NCBI GenBank assembly: GCA_937773465.1
Contig: CALJVK010000008.1
Location: 21,100-85,099 of the forward strand
Direction of reading: 5' to 3'
Origin: an uncultured Flavobacteriaceae bacterium
GTDB lineage: Bacteria; Bacteroidota; Bacteroidia; Flavobacteriales; Flavobacteriaceae
Length of the DNA: 64,000 nt
Shown here piece by piece: positions 18,687-25,687 of the stretch. The translations under genes and the position numbers were made by a program. The notes beneath the pieces were generated by a model, which ran no database searches, was not told where the DNA came from, and worked only from the letters and a program-made list of their open reading frames with translations. Numbering within the stretch: the stretch's first letter is position 1; each line of letters starts with the position of its first letter.

Positions 18687-19589
18687 CTATTTGTTTACTT
18701 GTTTTTGGTATGTACTTTCAAATATCTTATCTGCATTTGAAGTCTCAAACCCATCTCTTCTATGTGTAGAATTAATTTTATTTAAATCCAGATTCATAAA
18801 TTCAGGTAATATTTTTCTTTCAGCAAACTCAACATAGCTTCCGGAAATTAATGACATGCCTTCTTTAAAATGAGCGTTAACTTTATTAGCCACAGAACTA
18901 CTTTGAAGAAGAAAACCGTCCTTGCTTTCTTTTATTACACCTCCTGAGTCATTCAACTTAACTCCAATAGAATTCAAAAATTTATTAAAATCTTCTAGTG
19001 TATTATATTTTTCTTTAAGTTCATGAACGCTGATAGTGTAATGATTTAAATAGTATCTATTGTAAATTACCCAAGATCCATATTCTGTTTCTTTCAATAA
19101 CTCATTGTAATGAAATAATGAAGGTAAAGTCCACAAAGGATTAGTCAAGAAATTTATAATCTCATCTGAATTGTTTAAATCAATATTGTCAACGGGGTCG
19201 TTTTTAACTTGATTAGTATATTGTTTTATTATTTTTTGTGCATCTTTTGACAGTTCATCAACTTTTAATTCACTTATAAATATTCTTGGCATATTTTTTT
19301 TTGAGTGTGAATACCAGTATGCGTTTAATTTTTTTTCTTTGAATGAATAGAAATCTCTTTTTTTGTATCCGTGTTTTAAGAATATTTTTTCAAAAGATTT
19401 AATTCCTAAGTGTTTAACCCCCATTGTTCTAAAAGCAATGTGATCATTTATAATTTCAGATTGGTTTGAAACAATGTTATTAGAGACCATTGCTTCAGTA
19501 ATTTTAGTCACATCTGGAACTCTTTTGGAGTATGATTCAAACAATGATTCTAAAACCAGGTTTATTGTTTTTTTTTCTTGAAACTTCAT
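18687..19589 (-). CDS. DUF1338 protein, probable 2-oxoadipate dioxygenase/decarboxylase (HglS-like)
   Basis: 300 residues. The opening NDHIAFRTMG contains the first metal-ligand His of the DUF1338 family. RYYLNHYTISVHELK carries further His candidates, and SYVEFAERK carries the Glu near the C-terminus. Characterised family members (HglS of Pseudomonas) convert 2-oxoadipate plus O2 to D-2-hydroxyglutarate and CO2, using Fe(II). The bacterial enzymes are often longer (about 450 residues), so this is a compact version. Its partner 9 bp upstream encodes a saccharopine dehydrogenase, which places both in lysine breakdown and supports the assignment. Confidence 0.8.
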   Translation of the reverse strand: MKFQEKKTINLVLESLFESYSKRVPDVTKITEAMVSNNIVSNQSEIINDHIAFRTMGVKHLGIKSFEKIFLKHGYKKRDFYSFKEKKLNAYWYSHSKKNMPRIFISELKVDELSKDAQKIIKQYTNQVKNDPVDNIDLNNSDEIINFLTNPLWTLPSLFHYNELLKETEYGSWVIYNRYYLNHYTISVHELKEKYNTLEDFNKFLNSIGVKLNDSGGVIKESKDGFLLQSSSVANKVNAHFKEGMSLISGSYVEFAERKILPEFMNLDLNKINSTHRRDGFETSNADKIFESTYQKQVNK

Positions 19590-19598
19590 AATTTAAAG

Positions 19599-20660
19599 TT
19601 AATCTAAAAATAATTTTCCAGAATCTGTTTCTAAAAACTTTTCAAAAGGTATTTCTTCTTGCTTGATAAAACCTTTTTGTTTTAATGAACCATTATTAAC
19701 CATTTCAATAACTGAAACTAATGAAGCAGCAGTAGTCCAAGAAATAGCTCTCCATTTATGACCTTGAATTTCAATAGGATAAAATGCTTTGAAATATTCA
19801 CTTCTTGATATTTTTTCTTTTTTCCAGCCCTCAACTACAGCATAAACATAAACTACATCTTCTTCTACTGGAGGTTTAGCATTGCTTAGTATTTTTTCTA
19901 ATTGAGGTTTGTCATTTTTTAAAATTAGTTCGTACATCAAAAATCTCATTAACTTTCCATGACCTGGGTATCTTATTGTTTTATAGTTCAACGTATCGAC
20001 TTTCCCTTCATAAGTGTCACACATTGTTCCAAGCCCTCCTGATGTTGCAAATGCTTCAAATTCTTGTCCTTCAATATTTATATATTCAAAACCATCAAGA
20101 GATGGTACCATTTTTTTAACTCCATTTTGAATTACTTGAGCATCATTAATATATTCGTTAATAACACCTTCTGGCGACCAAGTAAAAGAATAAGCTAATT
20201 GTCCATTTGGATACCTAGGTAAAGCACCAACTCTAAGTTCAATATCTCTTAATGTATCAAATTCGTTAGCTAGGTCATTTCCTATTATACCAATTAAGCC
20301 AGGTGCTAATCCGCATTGTGGTGCCATAATTTTTCCAGAATTTTTACTAAGTTTCTTTATATAATCAGTTGTTTCGATATCCTCGGTTAGATCGAAATAG
20401 TTCATATCTAAATCAAAAGCTATTTTTGCTATATTTTTATTTAAGAAAAAAGGTAAAGCAGAAACCACAGTATCAAAATCTTTAAAAATATTTATTAAGT
20501 TTTCTTTTTTATTAACATCTGTTTCGATTATGTTAAATGGAAGTTTGAAATCATAATGTGGTTTATTCTGATCTAATCCAGAAACATTAAAATTTTTACT
20601 CAAAAGTACCCCAACTAAGGTTCCAACTTTTCCAAGACCAAGAACTAGTATATTCTTCAT
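19599..20660 (-). CDS. Saccharopine dehydrogenase family protein (lysine degradation)
   Basis: 353 residues. The N-terminal Rossmann motif is VLGLGKVGTLVG with an acidic residue after strand 2 (GLDQNK, so NAD-type). The central substrate domain has APQCGLAPGLIGIIGNDLA, FTWSPEGVINEY and TSGGLGTMCDTYEGKV, all diagnostic for saccharopine dehydrogenases (LYS9-like). The reaction is saccharopine plus NAD(P)+ to glutamate and 2-aminoadipate semialdehyde, or the related lysine-pathway step. It lies 9 bp upstream of the 2-oxoadipate enzyme gene, so the two form an operon. A 30-bp palindrome lies 17 bp ahead of its start codon and may regulate it. Confidence 0.88.
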   Translation of the reverse strand: MKNILVLGLGKVGTLVGVLLSKNFNVSGLDQNKPHYDFKLPFNIIETDVNKKENLINIFKDFDTVVSALPFFLNKNIAKIAFDLDMNYFDLTEDIETTDYIKKLSKNSGKIMAPQCGLAPGLIGIIGNDLANEFDTLRDIELRVGALPRYPNGQLAYSFTWSPEGVINEYINDAQVIQNGVKKMVPSLDGFEYINIEGQEFEAFATSGGLGTMCDTYEGKVDTLNYKTIRYPGHGKLMRFLMYELILKNDKPQLEKILSNAKPPVEEDVVYVYAVVEGWKKEKISRSEYFKAFYPIEIQGHKWRAISWTTAASLVSVIEMVNNGSLKQKGFIKQEEIPFEKFLETDSGKLFLD

Positions 20661-20677
20661 ATTATAACAATTTTTAA

Positions 20678-20707
20678 ATATTTTGTTATAAATATAACAA
20701 AATATTA
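20678..20707. promoter_or_regulatory. 30-bp palindrome between divergent genes, candidate operator
   Basis: Arms aatattttgttata (20678-20691) and tataacaaaatatt (20694-20707) are perfect 14-bp complements with a 2-nt centre. An extra half-site, ttataacaa, lies at 20663-20671. The element is between the saccharopine dehydrogenase start (20660, minus) and a small plus-strand gene (20744). The very short centre suits a dimeric repressor site better than a terminator, and there is no T tract. The regulator is unknown. Confidence 0.6.
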
Positions 20708-20743
20708 CGTTAGTTTTTACTTTATTTACTAGTCAATTATATT

Positions 20744-20977
20744 ATGAAATTAATTAAATTAATTTGGGATTTTAAAGGTCCAAGCTCTAACAAAACAGCT
20801 GAACATTTTAAATCACATTTAGATCAATTTCTTAAAATTGAAAATAAAATCTTTTCAGATTTAGGTTTAGAAACAGTTAATGATTCTTATTCTTTTGTTT
20901 TTGTTATAACCTCTATAGATGATTTAAATTTTTTTAAAGAGAGGCTTAAACCTAATCGTGGTCAAAAAGTTAATTGA
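20744..20977 (+). CDS. Small conserved Bacteroidota protein, function unknown
   Basis: 77 residues, no signal peptide or membrane segment. The opening MKLIKLIWDFKGP and the phrase TAEHFKSHLDQFLK recall a short hypothetical protein common in Flavobacteriia. It reads like a small ferredoxin-fold protein (beta-alpha-beta, ending FFKERLKP). It diverges from the lysine operon and may share the palindrome at 20678-20707. No enzyme motif is visible. Confidence 0.6.
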   Translation: MKLIKLIWDFKGPSSNKTAEHFKSHLDQFLKIENKIFSDLGLETVNDSYSFVFVITSIDDLNFFKERLKPNRGQKVN

Positions 20978-21041
20978 ATAAAGCTGAAATGTTAGTTGTA
21001 TATTTTCTTACCTTGTTTTTAACTAATAATAAATTATTGTA

Positions 21042-22262
21042 ATGAGTAAAGAAAGAGAATTTGATGTCGTTATTTGGGGGAGTTCTGGTTTTACTGGAAG
21101 TCTTGTTTCTGAGTATATTTTCAAAAACTATTCAAAGTCGAAAAATCTAAAGTGGGCTATAGCTGGCAGGAACTCAAATAAATTAAAACAAATTAGAAAT
21201 AAAGTAGCAGACGATTCTGTTTCAATTCTAATAGCAGACAGTAACGATGAATCTAGTATTGTTTCAATGGTTAAAAAAACAAAAGTGATTTGTACAACTG
21301 TTGGTCCATATGCAAAGTATGGTTCTAAGTTAGTTAAGGCTTGTGTTGATCACGGAACACATTACTGTGATTTAGCTGGTGAAGTTCAGTGGATTAGAAA
21401 AATGATTGATAATCATCATGCCGATGCAATTTCTAATAATGTAAAAATTGTTAATTGTTGTGGCTTTGATTCAATACCATCTGATATGGGCGTTTATTTT
21501 ATTCAGAAAGAATCAAAAAAGATAAATAAATCTATTAAGAAAATTGAAATGCGTGTTGCTGGTGCAAAAGGAGGAATAAGTGGAGGCACCTATGAAAGTT
21601 TAAGTAATGTGAATAAAGAAGCTTTAAATGATAATGAAGTCCTTAAAACTGTCATAAATCCTTATGGACTTAATCCTATTGGAGAACAAGACGGTCCTGA
21701 TAACTATGATTTAAGAAAAGTTATTTATGATAAAACTTCTCAAAACTGGATTGGTCCATTTATTATGGCAGCCATAAATACTAAAATAGTAAGAAGAAGT
21801 AATGCCTTAAGTGGATACTCTTATGGAAAAGACTTTGAATATGATGAAGCAACTTTGGGAGGTAAAGGATTTATGGGGAGATTTAAAAGTATTTTAATGT
21901 CTATTCCTATAGCAATTGTAATGTTAGCAAAACCTGAATCTTTTCTAAAAAAAATAGTAGACAAGATATTGCCAAAAGCAGGTGAAGGTCCCTCTAAAAT
22001 AGATAGAGAAAATGGTTACTATAATTTGAGGTTTTACGTCACATACAAAGATGGTTCTAAAGCAATTGCTAAAGTTACTGGAGATATGGACCCAGGATAC
22101 GGATCAACTTCAAAAATGTTGAGTGAATCTGCCATATGTTTAGCAAAAGACAATTTAGATACTATTAGTGGAGTTATAACGCCGTCAACAGCAATGGGAG
22201 ATTTTTTATTGGATAGATTGGTTAAGAATTCAGGATTAACTTTCGATATTAAAAATTTATAA
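21042..22262 (+). CDS. Saccharopine-dehydrogenase-like / trans-acting enoyl reductase family oxidoreductase
   Basis: 406 residues. The N-terminus VVIWGSSGFTGSLVSEYI is an NADP-type Rossmann motif followed by WAIAGRNSNKL, and NCCGFDSIPSDMG marks this subfamily. Relatives include mycobacterial trans-acting enoyl reductases and eukaryotic SCCPDH. C-terminal residues (about 275-320) contain a hydrophobic stretch (MSIPIAIVMLAKP) that suggests membrane association. The role is a lipid-related reduction by analogy, and it is not the saccharopine enzyme of the nearby operon. The DUF1080 gene begins 1 bp after its stop. Confidence 0.82.
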   Translation: MSKEREFDVVIWGSSGFTGSLVSEYIFKNYSKSKNLKWAIAGRNSNKLKQIRNKVADDSVSILIADSNDESSIVSMVKKTKVICTTVGPYAKYGSKLVKACVDHGTHYCDLAGEVQWIRKMIDNHHADAISNNVKIVNCCGFDSIPSDMGVYFIQKESKKINKSIKKIEMRVAGAKGGISGGTYESLSNVNKEALNDNEVLKTVINPYGLNPIGEQDGPDNYDLRKVIYDKTSQNWIGPFIMAAINTKIVRRSNALSGYSYGKDFEYDEATLGGKGFMGRFKSILMSIPIAIVMLAKPESFLKKIVDKILPKAGEGPSKIDRENGYYNLRFYVTYKDGSKAIAKVTGDMDPGYGSTSKMLSESAICLAKDNLDTISGVITPSTAMGDFLLDRLVKNSGLTFDIKNL

Positions 22263-22263
22263 A

Positions 22264-23070
22264 ATGAAAAAACCAAGTAAAATAGTTTTTATAATTTTTA
22301 TAGTTCTGTTTGCTGGGTTTTATTATTATTCTTTAAACATAATAGAACCTAATAGTGCAAATGATAAAAATGATTGGGAAGTTTTGTTTAACGGAAAAAA
22401 CCTTGATGGGTGGGAAATAAAAATTAGAGGAGAAAAATTAGGACAAAACTTTAAAAACACATTTAAGGTAAAAGATAGCTCCTTAAAGGTTTCATATGAG
22501 AACTATGAAAACTTCAATGATAAGTTTGGACATATTTTTTATACAAAATCTAAATACAAAAATTATCATCTTAGCTTAGAATATAAATTTAGTGGTGAGC
22601 ATTTATCTGGTGCACCAGGTTGGTCAATTAAAAACAGTGGAATAATGCTTCATTCACAAGAACCTTCTTCTATGTTACTGGACCAAAATTTTCCTGTAAG
22701 TGCAGAAGTTCAATTATTAGGGGGTTTAGGAATTGGTAAAAGGTCTACAGCTAATATTTGTACTCCAGGAACAGATGTTGATATAAATTCTGAAACTGCA
22801 AAATACCATTGCATAAATTCTAAATCAAAAACTTATCATAAAGATGATTGGGTAAAAGTCGATGTGATTGTAAAATCTAATAAAATAGTTTACCACGTAA
22901 TTGATAATGATACTGTACTTTCATACTCAAATTTACGAGTCGGGGGGGATAAGGTGCCATCAAATTTTCTTAATAAAATTGGCGATCCATTAACCGAGGG
23001 ATATATATCACTTCAATCTGAGGGTCATCCAGTTGAGTTTCGAAATATAAAAATTAAAAATTTAAATTAA
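22264..23070 (+). CDS. DUF1080 / 3-keto-disaccharide hydrolase-like exported protein
   Basis: 268 residues. An N-terminal hydrophobic segment (IVFIIFIVLFAGFYYY) serves as signal anchor. The rest is a concanavalin-like (LamG-type) domain: WEVLFNGKNLDGWEIK, then YHLSLEYKFSGEH, NSGIMLHSQEP and a closing HPVEFRNIKIKNL. These blocks are the DUF1080 signature. Characterised relatives hydrolyse 3-keto-glycosides. Many are periplasmic and highly amplified in Planctomycetes and Bacteroidota. The start lies 1 bp after the preceding stop, so the two genes are translationally linked although a functional link is not obvious. Confidence 0.85.
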   Translation: MKKPSKIVFIIFIVLFAGFYYYSLNIIEPNSANDKNDWEVLFNGKNLDGWEIKIRGEKLGQNFKNTFKVKDSSLKVSYENYENFNDKFGHIFYTKSKYKNYHLSLEYKFSGEHLSGAPGWSIKNSGIMLHSQEPSSMLLDQNFPVSAEVQLLGGLGIGKRSTANICTPGTDVDINSETAKYHCINSKSKTYHKDDWVKVDVIVKSNKIVYHVIDNDTVLSYSNLRVGGDKVPSNFLNKIGDPLTEGYISLQSEGHPVEFRNIKIKNLN

Positions 23071-23129
23071 TCTTTACATTCGTTTGTTTAAGTATCTTGA
23101 TAAATTTAAACGTTATAATGTCTATAATT

Positions 23130-23163
23130 AAAAAAGCCTCTATAAATGTATAAAGGCTTTTTT
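23130..23163. terminator. Bidirectional rho-independent terminator
   Basis: The stem aaaaaagcct/aggctttttt (23130-23139 and 23154-23163) has A and T runs on both sides, so it works on either strand. It lies between the end of the plus-strand DUF1080 gene (23070) and the end of the minus-strand SnoaL-like gene (23188) and can serve both. Confidence 0.85.
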
Positions 23164-23187
23164 GAAAAAATAAAATTATTGAAAATA

Positions 23188-23679
23188 TTATTCAGGAATT
23201 CCGGTACCACCTTCAAGTGGTGCCCAGTTTGAATGCATAATTTTCCAACCATTTTCTGTTGAAACCCATACTGAAGAAGCTCTTGTGCTATAGTCAATTG
23301 CATCACTATCGTCAACAGTATAATCGCCTTTAGCATAAAAAGTTAAAACAGCTGTTCTAGAATCAGGTGAAAGCGCCACGTTGATATCATATAATTCAAA
23401 AGAACCCCATTTAGCTTTTGCTTCGGCATTAAACCTTTCAGAGTTCATTACTATAAACTTTTTTAAGTTTGATTCTCCAGATGTGAAAGGAATGCTTTGG
23501 TCAACATGTTTGTTGAATTCTTCTAAATTTTGAGTAAGAATAGCATCTTGAAGTTTTACTGCCTTTTCTTTAAGGGCATTTGAAATATCTTCATTAGACA
23601 TTTTTGGCTCACTAGAATCAATTGGTGTTTGACAAGCTGCAAATAAAATTACAGTTATTAAAAGAAATAATCTTTTCAT
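23188..23679 (-). CDS. Small lipoprotein with DUF4440/SnoaL-like (NTF2 fold) domain
   Basis: 163 residues. A lipoprotein signal peptide has lipobox LFAAC at about residues 12-16 and then PIDSSEP. The mature part (LKEKAVKLQDAILTQNLEEF, then LSPDSRTAVLTFYAKGDY and a WVSTENGWKIMHSNW ending) matches the cone-like NTF2/DUF4440 fold. No catalytic residues are evident. Such lipoproteins are common in Flavobacteriia with unknown ligands. It is a single-gene unit ending at the bidirectional terminator. Confidence 0.8.
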   Translation of the reverse strand: MKRLFLLITVILFAACQTPIDSSEPKMSNEDISNALKEKAVKLQDAILTQNLEEFNKHVDQSIPFTSGESNLKKFIVMNSERFNAEAKAKWGSFELYDINVALSPDSRTAVLTFYAKGDYTVDDSDAIDYSTRASSVWVSTENGWKIMHSNWAPLEGGTGIPE

Positions 23680-23787
23680 AAATATTTTATTAAAGTTTAA
23701 TTTATACTAAGTTATGTAAATTATATAAAGGCATTATAATTTTGATATTATATAACAATATGATACTCAATATATTTAAGAGGTTAG

Positions 23788-23799
23788 TGTGCGCGCACA
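23788..23799. repeat. GC-rich 12-bp palindrome TGTGCGCGCACA
   Basis: A perfect palindrome made entirely of alternating purine and pyrimidine, in an intergenic stretch that is otherwise more than 80% AT. It lies between two divergent small-protein genes (starts at 23679 minus and 23858 plus). It could be a protein-binding site or a local structural element. Confidence 0.5.
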
Positions 23800-23857
23800 T
23801 TTTTTTAATAATATTCAAATAAAATGTGTAACTTTCTGACAATAAAGCAATTAAGTC

Positions 23858-24196
23858 ATGAAAAACATTCTATTCAGATTTTTTCTTTTATTTTTATCTT
23901 TTAATTCATTTTCTAATAATAACGAAAAGATTGAAATTATAGATTTTCAAAACACAGAAATATCTCAAGATTGGTATTCTGTAACAGCGACTACAAGAAA
24001 TACTTCTGAAACAAATTATTCACTTAGTTTAAGGGTTCAAGGATATTATGAACCTGGTATTACTTGTATTTCTGTTACGAAAGTAAAAGTTCGCATTAGC
24101 GGAAGTTGGAAAATCGTATCACATTATTCAGTTGAGGGAGAAAATTGCACATATTTTTTGAACGTAGAGGGAAATAGTTATTATTTTACTATATAA
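23858..24196 (+). CDS. Small secreted protein, function unknown
   Basis: 112 residues with a signal peptide (MKNILFRFFLLFLSFNSFSN). The mature part is beta-rich: DWYSVTATTRNTSETNYSLS, then two Cys (ITCIS and ENCTY) that could form a disulfide. No family is recognised. It has no close operon partner, with the tRNA region downstream. Confidence 0.55.
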   Translation: MKNILFRFFLLFLSFNSFSNNNEKIEIIDFQNTEISQDWYSVTATTRNTSETNYSLSLRVQGYYEPGITCISVTKVKVRISGSWKIVSHYSVEGENCTYFLNVEGNSYYFTI

Positions 24197-24298
24197 TACT
24201 AATAGCCACTAAACCATAGGTATATCTTCTTTTATTAATTCAGATAGCTAAAGCAAGAGTAAAAGTCTTGAAATATAACCATAAAGTGTACATCAAAT

Positions 24299-24330
24299 AA
24301 AAAAGGGAACTACATTTCTGCAATTCCCTT
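24299..24330 (-). terminator. Terminator of the tRNA-Arg transcript
   Basis: Reading the minus strand, AAGGGAA and TTCCCTT form a 7-bp stem followed by six T. It begins 5 nt past the tRNA discriminator base, exactly where a tRNA transcript would end. Confidence 0.8.
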
Positions 24331-24334
24331 CTTG

Positions 24335-24408
24335 TGACCTCGGTAGGATTCAAACCTACAACCTCTTGAGCCGTAATCAAGTGCACTATTCAGTTATGCT
24401 ACGAGGCC
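24335..24408 (-). tRNA. tRNA-Arg (ACG), with unusual A19-U56
   Basis: All four arms fold. The acceptor is GGCCTCG/CGAGGTC with discriminator A. The D stem is GCAT/GTGC and the anticodon stem CTTGA/TCAAG with loop TTACGGC, so the anticodon is ACG (Arg, read as ICG). The T stem is GTAGG/CCTAC. CCA is not encoded. The D loop reads AACTGAATA, so base 19 is A rather than the near-universal G. The T loop reads TTTGAAT, so base 56 is U rather than C. The two changes together keep a 19-56 pair. The terminator directly downstream supports expression. Gaps on both sides (24197-24298 and 24409-24660) show no gene. Confidence 0.88.
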
Positions 24409-24454
24409 TTTATTTTTGTTGAAGAACTGTTTAAAAAACAAGTTATAATTAAAA

Positions 24455-24475
24455 GGTTACAACTGCGGTTACAAC
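24455..24475. repeat. Direct repeat of GGTTACAAC
   Basis: Two exact 9-bp copies (24455-24463 and 24467-24475), offset by 12 bp, lie in the gene-free stretch upstream of the tRNA. No third copy or integrase gene is seen, so nothing further can be assigned. Confidence 0.45.
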
Positions 24476-24661
24476 AACTTAAATTTTAGTTAGTATTTCT
24501 ACCCCTTAAAACCGAATGCGAATTTAAACAAATTTTTAGAACTACTGCACCCTCCGTTATTATGCTATGTTGTAAGTGTCAGAATATAAATTAAACTAAA
24601 TGTAAATATGAATAGAATTGTTGTAAATTTATAGAGTATTCACTCAAATGTTTACGCCTAT

Positions 24662-24730
24662 ACAATCTGTGGTTGGATTGTGTAAATTAAGGTTAAAAGC
24701 TGTTCTTTGGAATTGTTTTTAACCTTTTTT
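24662..24730 (+). terminator. Orphan hairpin plus rho-independent terminator, possible small RNA 3' end
   Basis: The stem aaggttaaaa (24689-24698) and ttttaacctt (24717-24726) is a perfect 10 bp followed by a T run to 24730. Just before it, acaatc (24662-24667) pairs with gattgt (24676-24681). No coding region ends here on the plus strand, since the nearest upstream gene is over 450 bp away, across the tRNA. A short untranslated RNA starting after about 24410 is one explanation. The rest of 24409-24786 shows no gene. Confidence 0.45.
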
Positions 24731-24786
24731 AATTTATTGTATTTATCTAATTGGTTTTTAGATATTGAAAAGATTAACTTTGATTT

Positions 24787-25173
24787 ATGATTCCAGAAAA
24801 AATTGCATTTATTTTTGTTTTAGCTTTCTTTTTAATAGTATTCATTCAAAGCGGCCTAGATAAGGTATTTGACTATAAGGGAAATTTAAGTTTTTTAAAT
24901 GATTCCTTAGGATCCTTTTTTTCAAAGCAGTTAATAACACTTGCTTTAATTTCAGTTACTATTTTAGAGTTAACATCTGGATTGCTATGTCTTTTAGGAA
25001 TTGTTGATGTTATTTTTAATGACTCGAATTTTATTGGATTAATTGGAGTAATTATTGGCTCTGTAGCTCTGTTAATACTTTTATTTGGACAACGTGTTTC
25101 TAAAAATTACGATGGTGCAAAAACAATTGCCATATATTTTATTTTGGCAATGATTGGTATTGTATTAGCCTAG
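24787..25173 (+). CDS. DoxX-like four-helix membrane protein
   Basis: 128 residues with four hydrophobic segments (residues about 6-24, 50-72, 80-100 and 110-127). The opening FVLAFFLIVFIQSGLDKVFD, ending helix 1 with SGLDKVFDY, is characteristic of the DoxX/DoxD-like family in Bacteroidota. It sits in the inner membrane. Biochemical function is not settled for this subfamily. It stands alone, with 112 bp to the next gene. Confidence 0.75.
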   Translation: MIPEKIAFIFVLAFFLIVFIQSGLDKVFDYKGNLSFLNDSLGSFFSKQLITLALISVTILELTSGLLCLLGIVDVIFNDSNFIGLIGVIIGSVALLILLFGQRVSKNYDGAKTIAIYFILAMIGIVLA

Positions 25174-25285
25174 TTTTATAATATTTTTTCTATTATTAGT
25201 TGAGTTACTTATATTATTCAGTTAATTCTATTTAATAATTGAGTTTAGCATTATTTTTGTTTTAATATTTTTATTATTTCAATAA

Positions 25286-25687
25286 ATGAAGAAAAATAAG
25301 CCTGATAATATAGTTTTTGACAAGAATAGTAACAAATACAACGCGTCTATTCTTCCATACGCATCCAGTGTTGGTGCTCCATCAATTAAAATTGAAGATA
25401 ATTCCAGTTGGAAAGAAAGGGGAGTAGCTAAAGTAAATAAGAAAATTAGCCTCAAGTTTCAAGAATTAAAATCTGATTATGAAAATTTATTGGATGAGTT
25501 TAAGTGGAACGAAATCATATATAATTCTAAATTTTCTTTTGAACCTGTAATAGGAGAGAATTATTATTTATATACGAATAAAAGCAATCAGTATTTTCTG
25601 TCTCTAATAAATCCTGAATCTTGGAATAAAGAATGTATCGGGGAGTTTACACTAAACTCAGAAGGTAAATGGCTGAAATCTATTTAA
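25286..25687 (+). CDS. DUF2452 family protein
   Basis: 133 residues, soluble and without a signal peptide. KKNKPDNIVFD, ASSVGAPSIKIED, WKERGVAKVNKKI and the closing NPESWNKECIGEFTLNSEGK are recognised DUF2452 blocks. It is found in many Bacteroidota and proteobacteria with no known function. The last 8 bp overlap the end of the convergent threonine dehydrogenase gene. Confidence 0.78.
   Translation: MKKNKPDNIVFDKNSNKYNASILPYASSVGAPSIKIEDNSSWKERGVAKVNKKISLKFQELKSDYENLLDEFKWNEIIYNSKFSFEPVIGENYYLYTNKSNQYFLSLINPESWNKECIGEFTLNSEGKWLKSI

Noticed and set aside
24197..24786. A mobile-element insertion site at the tRNA gene.
   Set aside because: No integrase, no duplicated tRNA 3' end and no atypical genes lie nearby. 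The short GGTTACAAC repeat alone is not enough.
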